From: Roseomonas acroporae
GTDB lineage: Bacteria; Pseudomonadota; Alphaproteobacteria; Acetobacterales; Acetobacteraceae
Length of the DNA: 50,506 bases
NCBI RefSeq assembly: GCF_023223525.1
Contig: NZ_JALPRX010000055.1
Coordinates: 1-50,506 of the forward strand
Direction of reading: 5' to 3'
The notes under the pieces were generated by a model that saw nothing but the letters and a program-made list of their open reading frames with translations, had not been told where the DNA came from and made no database searches. Positions within the stretch are counted from its first letter, which is position 1. Each line of letters opens with the position of its first letter. Made by a program: the position numbers and the translations under genes. This document shows positions 42,772 to 50,481 of this stretch, in pieces.

Positions 42772-45753
42772 ATGTGGACCATTCCCGCCATTGCCGCGGC
42801 CTCCGTGGCATTCGCCTCGTTCGCCTGGGGGATCCATGGTCACTTCCGCGTCGAGGGCGCGATGCCGCGCGCCATGCGGGCCTTGTCGGTGGCCAGCCTG
42901 GCGGGCTTCATGCTGTTCGTCTGGCTGCTGCGGCACGGCGGCACCACGGCCGCGGCGGGGATGGTCTCCGTCGCCCTCTCGCTCGGGGGGTGCGCGGTCT
43001 TCTGGTGGGCGGTCGCCACCACGCGCCGCCGGCCGCCGGCCATCGCCTATGCCGACGCCGACTCCGACTCCGACTGGGCACCGGCCATGCTGTACGAGGC
43101 CGGGCCCTACGCCTTCGTCCGGCACCCGTTCTACGTCTCGTACTGCCTCTTCTGGATCGGCCTCGCGGTTGCCGCCGGGCCGTGGCAGTGGCTCGGCAGC
43201 CTGCCGATCGTCGCCTGGTACTGCACCATCGCGCGCGCGGAGGAGCGCCGCCTCGGGCGCTCCGCCCTGGCCGGGGCCTATGCCGCCTACAGGGCCCGCA
43301 CCGGCATGCTGCTGCCGCGGCCGGCCAGGCTGGTGTCCAGCCTGGGAATCAGGCGGGGGGCCTGGCTGGCGCGCCCCTGGCGGCGGGCCGTGGCGCTGGT
43401 GCGCAGGCTGGAGCGCAGACTGGGGCTCAGGCTGGAGCGCAGGCTGGGGCTCAGGCTGGGCCTCGGGCTGGGGCGCAGGCGCGGCTGGGCGAAGGCCCTG
43501 GCACGCGCCCTGCGCGTCGACCGGCCGCGTTCCGAGCAGGAAGCGGCGGTCATGCACGACCAGGCGAACCTGCTCTACTTCCTCTGCCTGCTGTTCAGCG
43601 CCACCGGCGCGGTCAACGCGCCGCTGACCTCGATCGCCTTCGGCGGCATGCGGCATCCCTCGATGCTGCTCAACGCCGGCGCGCTGCTCGTGATCTACGC
43701 CGCCATCACCGTCACGGCCCTGCGCTGGCGGCGCGACCAGGACGACCTGCGCTTCCTCCGGCGCTCCAGGGTCCTCTACACGCTGCTGGGCCTCGGCTGG
43801 GGCAGCATCACGATGCTCTACGCCCTGCACGGTCCGCCGCGGCAGGCCGCGCTGCTGCTCGGGCTGGCGACCGGCCTCGTCTCGACGCCGATCATCAGCG
43901 TCCCGACCGCCATCGCCTACGGCTTCTTCATCCCGGTCGCCGTGCTGTCCGTGATCGCCGTCAGCGTCGTGATGCCGACGGCCGACACGCTGACGGCGAG
44001 CGCCTTCGCCTCCTTCGCCTGCTACGCGGCGGTCGCCATCGCCTACACCAACGCCACCTTCGCCGGCCGTTCCGAGGCGCGCGCCGCGCTGCAGCGCGAG
44101 ATCGACACGGTGAACGTGTTCCTGCGCGAGTACGAGGAGGGATCGTCCGACTGGCTCTGGGAGACGGACCGGCAGGGCCGGCTCCGCGACCCCGGCGCCC
44201 ATATCGCCGCCGCCCTGGGCATGGCGCCGGCGGCGCTCGGCCGCATGCGCCTGCAGGACATCGTCGCCACGGAGCGTCGCAGCCAGGACTGCCAGCCGCA
44301 GGACCTCGACCTCGCCGTCTGCCTGCGCGACCAGCAGGCCTTCCGCGACCTCATCGTCAGCCACGAGCGGGACGGCCGGAGGCGCTGGCTCGCCCTGACG
44401 GGCCACCCCGTCTACAACGGCCGCGGCGCGCCCATCGGCTTCCGCGGCATCGGCCGCGACGTCACCGCCAGTCGCAAGGCGAGCGAGAAGATCGCCTTCA
44501 TGGCGAGCCATGACGGCCTCACCGGCCTGGTGAACCGGCAGAGCTTCCTCAACGCCCTCACCCGGCACTGCGAGGCGGGGCGGTCCTTCGCCCTCGCCCT
44601 CGTCGACCTCGACAGCTTCAAGGGCGTCAACGACACCTACGGGCACCAGGTCGGCGACAGCCTGCTGCAATGCGTGGCACGGCGGATCGGCCAGGTGGTC
44701 CGGCCGGACGATGTCGCCGCCCGTCTCGGCGGCGACGAGTTCGCCGTCCTGCTCTGCGACGTGGACGAGGCGCAGGGACTCGCGATCGTCCGCCGGCTCG
44801 CCGACGTCATCGGCGAGCGCTTCGTCGTCGGCGGCATCAGCCTCCTGCCGGGGGCCAGCATCGGCGTGGCGATGGCGCCGGCCCATGCGGACGACCAGCA
44901 GCGCCTGATGATGCTGGCCGACCTCGCCCTCTACAAGGCCAAGGAGCAGGGCAAGGGGAATGCCTGCCTGTACGCCGACTGGATGGAGCAGGAGTACCGC
45001 ACCAGGATCAGCCAGGAGGCGGACCTGCGCCGGGGCATCGCCGACGGCGAGATCGTCGTCGCCTACCAGCCGGTGGTCGACATCGGAAGCGGCCTGGTGG
45101 TCTCCAGCGAGGCGCTGGTCCGCTGGGCGCATCCGACGCGCGGCCTCGTCATGCCGGGCGAGTTCATCCCGGCGGCCGAGCGGACGGACCTCATGGAGCG
45201 TCTCGGCGAGCTCGTGCTGCGCATCGCCTGCCGCGACGCCGTCACCTGGGAGCCGGCCATCCAGGTGAACGTCAACCTCTCGCCGCGCCAGCTCCGCTCG
45301 GGCCAGTTCCTGCAGATCCTCGCCGAGACGCTGGAGGAGAGCGGGCTGCCGCCGCGGCGCCTGGCCATCGAGGTCACGGAGACGCTGCTGCTCGACGGCA
45401 CGGAACGGACGCTGGAGCAGCTGCGCGGCATCCGCGCCCTCGGCGTGAACCTGATCCTGGACGACTTCGGCAGCGGCTACTCCTCGCTCAGCTACCTGCA
45501 CGACATCGACGTGGACGGCATCAAGATCGACGCGAGCTTCACGCGCAAGCTGCCCTCGCGCAAGGTCGCCGCGATCTACCGCATGGTCGCCCGGCTGGCC
45601 CTCGACCTGAACATCTACGTCGTCGCCGAAGGGGTGGAGGAGCCGGAACAGCTCGACTGGCTGCGCAAGAACGGCATCCAGTTCGCCCAGGGCTACCTCC
45701 TCGGCCGTCCGCTCCAGACACCCCCCGCGAGGCACGCCGAGTACCTTTCCTGA
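42772..45753 (+). CDS. methyltransferase-like membrane domain fused to PAS-GGDEF-EAL c-di-GMP enzyme
   Basis: 993 residues. Residues 1-190 resemble the isoprenylcysteine carboxyl methyltransferase/PEMT group: several membrane helices, then PYAFVRHPFYVSY (Arg117-His118-Pro119) and the paired Glu157-Glu158 of ARAEERR. Residues 209-236 are an Arg/Leu linker from a DNA tandem repeat. From Met261 comes a second membrane block of about six helices, a PAS-like domain (about 455-570; SSDWLWETDRQGRL, GFRGIGRDVTAS), GGDEF at 653-657 with an I-site RPDD at 644-647, and EAL at 780-782 with NVNLSPRQL, DDFGSGYSSL and VAEGVEE intact. Both making and breaking of c-di-GMP look possible. An internal ATG (43552, AGGAA 11 bases upstream) could yield a separate GGDEF-EAL protein. 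Confidence 0.85.
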   Translation: MWTIPAIAAASVAFASFAWGIHGHFRVEGAMPRAMRALSVASLAGFMLFVWLLRHGGTTAAAGMVSVALSLGGCAVFWWAVATTRRRPPAIAYADADSDSDWAPAMLYEAGPYAFVRHPFYVSYCLFWIGLAVAAGPWQWLGSLPIVAWYCTIARAEERRLGRSALAGAYAAYRARTGMLLPRPARLVSSLGIRRGAWLARPWRRAVALVRRLERRLGLRLERRLGLRLGLGLGRRRGWAKALARALRVDRPRSEQEAAVMHDQANLLYFLCLLFSATGAVNAPLTSIAFGGMRHPSMLLNAGALLVIYAAITVTALRWRRDQDDLRFLRRSRVLYTLLGLGWGSITMLYALHGPPRQAALLLGLATGLVSTPIISVPTAIAYGFFIPVAVLSVIAVSVVMPTADTLTASAFASFACYAAVAIAYTNATFAGRSEARAALQREIDTVNVFLREYEEGSSDWLWETDRQGRLRDPGAHIAAALGMAPAALGRMRLQDIVATERRSQDCQPQDLDLAVCLRDQQAFRDLIVSHERDGRRRWLALTGHPVYNGRGAPIGFRGIGRDVTASRKASEKIAFMASHDGLTGLVNRQSFLNALTRHCEAGRSFALALVDLDSFKGVNDTYGHQVGDSLLQCVARRIGQVVRPDDVAARLGGDEFAVLLCDVDEAQGLAIVRRLADVIGERFVVGGISLLPGASIGVAMAPAHADDQQRLMMLADLALYKAKEQGKGNACLYADWMEQEYRTRISQEADLRRGIADGEIVVAYQPVVDIGSGLVVSSEALVRWAHPTRGLVMPGEFIPAAERTDLMERLGELVLRIACRDAVTWEPAIQVNVNLSPRQLRSGQFLQILAETLEESGLPPRRLAIEVTETLLLDGTERTLEQLRGIRALGVNLILDDFGSGYSSLSYLHDIDVDGIKIDASFTRKLPSRKVAAIYRMVARLALDLNIYVVAEGVEEPEQLDWLRKNGIQFAQGYLLGRPLQTPPARHAEYLS
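43395..43478 (+). repeat. seven-copy 12-bp tandem repeat encoding an Arg/Leu linker
   Basis: Seven 12-bp units of the form GCTGGRGCKCAG lie in frame and encode LVRR, LERR, LGLR, LERR, LGLR, LGLG, LGRR. The repeat joins the methyltransferase-like and sensor parts of the fusion protein and is predicted as a basic amphipathic helix. Confidence 0.8.
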
Positions 45754-45785
45754 GCCGCCCGCTCCCGAGCCGCAGGCGGCCGGAC

Positions 45786-45811
45786 CGGCGCCCTCCCCTT
45801 CCCGGGCGCCG
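45786..45811. terminator. hairpin after the GGDEF-EAL gene
   Basis: CGGCGCCC (45786-45793) pairs with GGGCGCCG (45804-45811), ten-base loop, 33 bases after the stop codon. It probably closes the FeeM-methyltransferase transcript. Confidence 0.5.
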
Positions 45812-45878
45812 TCATGGTACGGCTCCAGGCCCGATCGCCGCCCGCGGGGCGGCCCGGAAAGAACGAAGAGGGAGAGAG

Positions 45879-47006
45879 ATGTCGGTACTGCGTCGTCCGC
45901 TGCTGACCCTGGCCGCAGCCCTGGCCGGCACCGCCCGCGCCATCGCCGCGCAGGCCCAGCCCGCCGCCACCGCCACGCCACCCGCCGGGCCGTCCCCCGG
46001 ACCGGCCGGTGGCGCCGCCGCGCCGGGCGCGACCCCCGCCGCGAAGCCGCCCGTGTCGCTGGCGCGCTGGGGCAGCTTCCACGTCGGCGGCCGTCAGGTG
46101 GAGGTCAGCGGCAAGCCGGTGAAGGAAGTGCGCTTCAGCCCGGGCGGCGTGCCGGCGCGGCTCGACCCCAACGGCACCTACCTCGCCGGCGGGATGTACG
46201 CGCAGTACATGATCCCGGAGGCGCCGCGCGGCAGCGTGCCGCTGCTGCTCTGGCACGGCGGCGGCCTGACCGGCGTGACCTGGGAGACGACGCCGGACGG
46301 GCGCGAGGGCTGGCAGCACTTCTTCCTGCGCCAGGGCTGGCCGGTCTACGTCTCCGACGCGGTGGAGCGCGGCCGCGCCGGCTGGTCGATGTTCCCCGAC
46401 ATCTTCCCGGGCGAGCCGGTCTTCCTGCCGGTGGACAACCCCTGGGAGCGGTTCCGCATCGGCGACGGCGCCGGCTCCTTCCGGCGCGGCAGCACCAATC
46501 CCGGCGTGCAATTCCCGACCGACCGCGACAGCTACCTGAATTTCGTCCGCCAGTGCGTGCCGCGCTTCACCACCACCGACGACTGGACGCTCGACGCCTA
46601 TCTCGCCCTGCTCGACCGGGTGGGCCCCTGCGTGGTGGTGGTGCACAGCCAGGCCGGGCTGTTCGGCTGGCGCGCGGCGCAGGAGCGGCCGCACCTCGTC
46701 AGGGCGCTGGTGCTGGTGGAGCCCGCGACCACCGGCGACCCGGCGAAGATCGAGGCGCTGAAGGGCATCCCGCAACTCGTCGTCTACGGCGACTTCATCG
46801 CGCAGGATGCGCGCTGGCCGACCATCCGCCGCAACGGCGTCGCCTTCGCGGAGAAGATCCGCGCGGCCGGCGGGCATGTGGACGTGGTGGACCTGCCCGA
46901 GCGCGGCATCCACGGCAACAGCCACATGGTGATGATGGACCGCAACGGCGACCAGGTGGCGGCGCTGGTGCAGGACTGGCTGGCGGCGCGCGGCCTCTGG
47001 CGCTGA
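45879..47006 (+). CDS. exported alpha/beta hydrolase (esterase-like)
   Basis: 375-residue hydrolase with a signal peptide (MSVLRRPLLTLAAALAGTAR and AIAAQAQ) and a long Ala/Pro/Gly linker to about residue 58. The fold shows the oxyanion segment LLLWHGGGLTGVTWE, and a nucleophile elbow VVVHSQAGLFGW where Ser is flanked by His and Gln instead of the usual G-x-S-x-G. The C-terminal LPERGIHGNSHMVMMD supplies the likely catalytic His. This pattern occurs in a group of bacterial esterases of unproven substrate. GAGGGAGAG precedes the ATG. It follows the GGDEF-EAL gene after a hairpin and may be separately transcribed. Confidence 0.85.
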   Translation: MSVLRRPLLTLAAALAGTARAIAAQAQPAATATPPAGPSPGPAGGAAAPGATPAAKPPVSLARWGSFHVGGRQVEVSGKPVKEVRFSPGGVPARLDPNGTYLAGGMYAQYMIPEAPRGSVPLLLWHGGGLTGVTWETTPDGREGWQHFFLRQGWPVYVSDAVERGRAGWSMFPDIFPGEPVFLPVDNPWERFRIGDGAGSFRRGSTNPGVQFPTDRDSYLNFVRQCVPRFTTTDDWTLDAYLALLDRVGPCVVVVHSQAGLFGWRAAQERPHLVRALVLVEPATTGDPAKIEALKGIPQLVVYGDFIAQDARWPTIRRNGVAFAEKIRAAGGHVDVVDLPERGIHGNSHMVMMDRNGDQVAALVQDWLAARGLWR

Positions 47007-47017
47007 GGCTTCCGGCG

Positions 47018-47042
47018 CCGGGGCGGGCAGCTCCGGCCCCGG
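47018..47042. terminator. hairpin after the hydrolase gene
   Basis: CCGGGGC (47018-47024) pairs with GCCCCGG (47036-47042), 11-base loop, 12 bases past the stop codon. No T-run. Confidence 0.4.
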
Positions 47043-47187
47043 ACGGTTGCCTTCGCCTGCCCGGGCGGCGTTCGCGGGACGGGGGGCACCGGCCGGGCCG
47101 GCTGCCCTCCACAGCGTCGCGCGGCCTGCGGATCTGGCCGGCGGGCAGCCACCTTGCGGCACCCACCCGCCGTCGGGATGATCGGCC

Positions 47188-47874
47188 ATGCCGTTCGACG
47201 AGCTTCCCTTCGGCGGGATGGCCGGCGCCTTCCTGCTGGCCTTCCCCGCGCTGTTCTCCATCGTCAACCCGCTGGGCGGCGCGCTGATCTTCAGCCAGGT
47301 GCTGGCCGACCGCACCCATGCGGAGCGCGTGCGCATCGCCCGCCGGGTCGGCCTCTACTCGCTGGTGGTGCTGCTGGCCTCGCTCTCGATCGGCGCCTAC
47401 GTGCTGCATTTCTTCGGCATCACGATCGGGGCACTGCGCGTCGCGGGCGGGCTGGTGGTGGCGGTGCGCGCCTGGAACATGCTGAACGCGCCCGAGGCGC
47501 TGGAGGCGAAGAAGGAGCGCCAGGCCGCCCCCGCCAGCAACCTGGACGACGCGGCCTTCTTCCCGCTCACCATGCCCTTCACCACCGGGCCCGGCACCAT
47601 CTCGGTGGCGATCGCGCTGGGCTCGGCGCGGCCGACGGGGCCCGGCCTCTGGTGGTTCGCGGCCGGCGTGGCCGCGGCGGCGGCGGCCAACGCGGCGATC
47701 GTCTGGATCGCCTACGGCGCGGCGGACCGGCTGACCGACCTGCTCGGCACGGCCGGCACGCGGGTCGTCTCGCGGCTCTCGGCGCTGCTGCTGCTCTGCA
47801 TCGGCGTGCAGATCCTGAGCGCCGGCGTGCAGGACCTGCTGGTGCCGATCCTGCGCGCCGCGCGGGCGGGCTGA
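47188..47874 (+). CDS. MarC family membrane protein
   Basis: 228-residue integral membrane protein of six predicted helices. The family opening FLLAFPALFSIVNPLGGALI, the loop ARRVGLYSLVVLLASLSI and the second conserved repeat FFPLTMPFTTGPGTISVAIA fit MarC/UPF0056. The first and fourth helical blocks resemble each other (NPLGG / PFTTGPG), the internal duplication typical of the family. MarC was once linked to multiple antibiotic resistance, but that link did not hold up, and its function remains unknown. The start ATG directly precedes the first helix. Confidence 0.9.
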   Translation: MPFDELPFGGMAGAFLLAFPALFSIVNPLGGALIFSQVLADRTHAERVRIARRVGLYSLVVLLASLSIGAYVLHFFGITIGALRVAGGLVVAVRAWNMLNAPEALEAKKERQAAPASNLDDAAFFPLTMPFTTGPGTISVAIALGSARPTGPGLWWFAAGVAAAAAANAAIVWIAYGAADRLTDLLGTAGTRVVSRLSALLLLCIGVQILSAGVQDLLVPILRAARAG

Positions 47875-47900
47875 CCGGACGGGCGGCGGCCGGCCCTGCG

Positions 47901-47972
47901 GAAAGGGCCGCTCGGGAGGGGTTCCGCCCCTCGGCGATCCCCTGGCGCGGGATCCGTGGCGGGGCCCGGGGC
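47901..47972. repeat. family B intergenic repeat
   Basis: Carries GAAAGGG, GGAGGGGTTCCGCCCCTC (a hairpin: GAGGGG pairing with CCCCTC in the strand-symmetric form) and CCCCTGGCGCGGGATCCG, similar to 20035-20103. It lies between the convergent MarC and S-formylglutathione hydrolase genes and probably terminates both. Confidence 0.5.
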
Positions 47973-48097
47973 GGGCCGACGGATGGCGCCGTCGGCACGA
48001 GGTCCGGCGACAGGCCGGGGCGTACCGGCGCGCCCCCCCGGCCGCGTCGCGCGGGCCGTCGGCGGGCGCGCCCTTACCCGGCCGACGCGGCGCGCCG

Positions 48098-48946
48098 CTA
48101 CGTGGCCAGAGTCGCCGCGTGCCAGCGCAGGTGGTCCTCGACGAAGCTGGCGATGAAGAAGTAGGAGTGGTCGTAGCCCGCCTGCCGGCGAAGCGTCAGC
48201 GGGATGCCGGCGGCGGCGCAGGCGGCCTCCAGCAATTCGGGCCTGAGCTGCGTCTCCAGGAAGCCGTCGGCGGTGCCCTGGTCCACCAGCAGCGCCGGCA
48301 GCCTGGCCCCGTCCTCGATCAGCGCGCAGGCATCGTGGCCGCGCCAGGCGGCGCGGTCCGGGCCGAGATAGCCGGAGAGCGCCTTCTCGCCCCAGGGGCA
48401 GCGCATCGGCGAGGCGATCGGCGCGAAGGCGGAGACCGAGCGGTAGCGGTCCGGATGGCGCAGCGCCAGGGTCAGCGCGCCGTGCCCGCCCATGGAGTGG
48501 CCCATGATGCCCTGCCGCGCCGGGTGGGCCGGCAGCGCGGCGGCCACCAGCTCGGACAGCTCCTCCACGACGTAGCTTTCCATCCGGTAGTGCGTCGACC
48601 AGGGCGCCTCGGTGGCGTCGAGGTAGAAGCCGGCGCCGAGGCCGAAATCGTAGGCGCCGTCCGGGTCGTCGGGCACGCCCTCGCCGCGCGGCGAGGTGTC
48701 GGGGGCGACCAGCATCAGCCCCAGCTCGGCCGCGACGCGCTGGGCGCCGGCCTTGACGGTGAAATTCTCCTCCGTGCAGGTCAGCCCGGCCAGGAACCAC
48801 AGCACCGGCACGGGGCCGGCAGCGGCCTGCGGCGGCACGAAGGCGGCGAAGCGCATCGGCGTGCCGGTCGCCCGGGACTGGTGGCGGAAGACGTGTTGCG
48901 TGCCGCCGAAGCAGCGCGCGGCGGAAACCGGCTCGAGGGCGTCCAT
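48098..48946 (-). CDS. fghA: S-formylglutathione hydrolase
   Basis: 282-residue esterase-D-type hydrolase, the last step of glutathione-dependent formaldehyde detoxification, giving formate and glutathione. Signatures are FLAGLTCTEENFTVKAGAQR, VAPDTSPRGEGVPDDPDGAY, the nucleophile Ser151 in MGHSMGGHGALT, LVDQGTADGFL with the Asp, and GYDHSYFFIASFVEDH with the His. The length is exactly usual. No frmA-type dehydrogenase is adjacent. It lies 246 bases downstream (same strand) of the HldD-like gene, with nothing recognisable between. The start is the ATG before DALEPVSAARCFGG. Confidence 0.94.
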   Translation of the reverse strand: MDALEPVSAARCFGGTQHVFRHQSRATGTPMRFAAFVPPQAAAGPVPVLWFLAGLTCTEENFTVKAGAQRVAAELGLMLVAPDTSPRGEGVPDDPDGAYDFGLGAGFYLDATEAPWSTHYRMESYVVEELSELVAAALPAHPARQGIMGHSMGGHGALTLALRHPDRYRSVSAFAPIASPMRCPWGEKALSGYLGPDRAAWRGHDACALIEDGARLPALLVDQGTADGFLETQLRPELLEAACAAAGIPLTLRRQAGYDHSYFFIASFVEDHLRWHAATLAT

Positions 48947-49192
48947 CGGGCGGCTACCGGGGCAGGGATCGGGGAAGCATCGGGGCATCCATCGGCATGT
49001 CTCCGTCGCGTTCGGCCACCGGGCTGCGTCCGGGCCGGCACCGGAGATTGGCGCCGATGGCGGCGGGACGGAACCGGCGAAGGCGCCGCGGCACGGGGCC
49101 GCGTATCGCCGTGGCCCGGCTTGCGTCCCGCGCCGGGCGCGCGATCGGCGCCGGCCGCACCGTCGGGGCGGAAGGGCGCGGCGCCGGCCGGA

Positions 49193-50230
49193 TCAGGCGG
49201 CGGCGTCCGGCATGGCGGCCTCGACGTAGCGGCGCACGCCCTCCTCCAGCGAGGTGAAGGGCCGGTTCCAGCCGGCGCGGCGCAGCCGGTCCATGCGCGC
49301 CTCGGTGAAGTACTGGTACTGGCCGCGTATGTGGGGCGGCATGTCGATGTAGGCGATGCGCGGCGCCCGGCCCATCGCGGCGAAGACGGCGCGGGCGAGG
49401 TCGTTCCAGCTCCGCGCCTCGCCGGTGCCGAGGTTGAACAGGCCGGAGACCTCGGGCTTGGCGGCGAGCCAGCGGATCACGGCGACGATGTCGTCCACGT
49501 GGATGAAGTCGCGACGCTGCGCGCCGTCGGCGTAGTCGGGGCGGTGGGAGCGGAAGAGCTGCACCGTGCCGCCGTCGCGCACCACGGGCATGATCTTGTT
49601 CACCACCGAGCGCATCTCGCCCTTGTGGTCCTCGCCGGGGCCGTAGACGTTGAAGAATTTGAGGCCGGCCCAGCCGGGCGGGGTGGCGCGGCCATCGCGG
49701 GCGTCGGCCAGGAGGCGGCGGTCGACCAGGTGCTTCGACCAGCCATAGGCGTTGAGCGGGCGCAGCGCGGCGAGCGCCGCGGGCGCGGGGTCGTCGTCGA
49801 AGCCCAGCGCGCCGTCGCCGTAGGTGGCGGCGGAGGAGGCGTAGAGGAAGCGCACCCGCTGCCGCGCGCACCATTCCCAGAGGTCCAGGGTGGTGCGGAC
49901 GTTCTCGCGCACGATGCGGTCCACGTCGGTCTCCGTGGTGGCGGAGACGGCGCCCATGTGCAGGACGAGGGAGACGGCGCCGGCGTGGCGGCCGAGCCAG
50001 TCGGGCAGGGCCTCGGGCGTGATCAGGTCGTGCAGCGCGACGTCGGCGAGGTTGCGCCACTTGGGGCCCTGGCGCAGCCGGTCGCAGGCGACGACGCGAT
50101 GGCCCTCGGCGGCGAAGGCGCGGGCGAGGTTGGAGCCGATGAAGCCGGCGGCGCCGGTGACGAGGACGAGGCCGTCCGGGGCGGGGATGGCGGGTGGGCT
50201 GTCGGTGTCGGGGGCGGGGCCGTCTGGCAC
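49193..50230 (-). CDS. hldD: ADP-L-glycero-D-manno-heptose-6-epimerase-like protein
   Basis: Extended SDR sugar-nucleotide epimerase that prepares heptose for the lipopolysaccharide core. It carries LVLVTGAAGFIGSNLARAF, ACDRLRQGPKWRNLADV (HldD-like), HMGAVSATTETD, the catalytic NAYGWSKHLVDRR (Tyr and Lys), LKFFNVYGPGEDHKG with GEMRSVVNK, and the C-terminal SLEEGVRRYVEA. These are the HldD hallmarks. The start is uncertain: a GTG 19 codons before the Rossmann motif is used because no ATG lies nearer, and the frame is open to an ATG at 50419 whose product would be a Pro/Arg-rich leader of no known kind. Length as called is 345 residues. Confidence 0.85.
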   Translation of the reverse strand: MPDGPAPDTDSPPAIPAPDGLVLVTGAAGFIGSNLARAFAAEGHRVVACDRLRQGPKWRNLADVALHDLITPEALPDWLGRHAGAVSLVLHMGAVSATTETDVDRIVRENVRTTLDLWEWCARQRVRFLYASSAATYGDGALGFDDDPAPAALAALRPLNAYGWSKHLVDRRLLADARDGRATPPGWAGLKFFNVYGPGEDHKGEMRSVVNKIMPVVRDGGTVQLFRSHRPDYADGAQRRDFIHVDDIVAVIRWLAAKPEVSGLFNLGTGEARSWNDLARAVFAAMGRAPRIAYIDMPPHIRGQYQYFTEARMDRLRRAGWNRPFTSLEEGVRRYVEAAMPDAAA

Positions 50231-50421
50231 GCGCGGGGCCTTCGTGTGGTTGGCGGGCACAGGGGGCGGCGGAGGGTGGTTGCCGTGCTGGCGACGGGGA
50301 GGCCGCCGGGGTGGGGGTGGCCAGTGGGTTGGCCGGTGGGGCGGGGTGGATCGGACGGCCCTGCCACGCGGGCGGGCCCTGTGGGGTTCGCGGCCTCGCC
50401 GCTGGCGGGGCCGTTGCATCG

Positions 50422-50481
50422 CATCGGGGGGCGCCAGGGAGGCTTCGCCCCCTGGCGGGGCGTGGGACGGCGCCCCCGATG
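50422..50481. repeat. nested-hairpin intergenic repeat near the right edge
   Basis: CATCGGGGGGCGCC (50422-50435) pairs with GGCGCCCCCGATG (50469-50481, one C fewer), and inside it CCAGGG pairs with CCCTGG around GGCTTCGCCC. It belongs to the same GGCTTCGCCC-containing group as the other spacers. The surrounding 276 bases hold no recognisable gene. Confidence 0.6.

Noticed and set aside
41965-45981. A 1338-codon open frame on the minus strand opposite the FeeM-like and GGDEF-EAL genes
   Set aside because: It is a mirror of strongly biased G+C-rich codons; its product is a His/Arg/Gly/Ala-rich string with no domain, while the plus strand carries clear catalytic motifs.
47188-47874. Antibiotic-resistance efflux role for MarC
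   Set aside because: The original link of MarC to multiple antibiotic resistance is not upheld; I report only the family.
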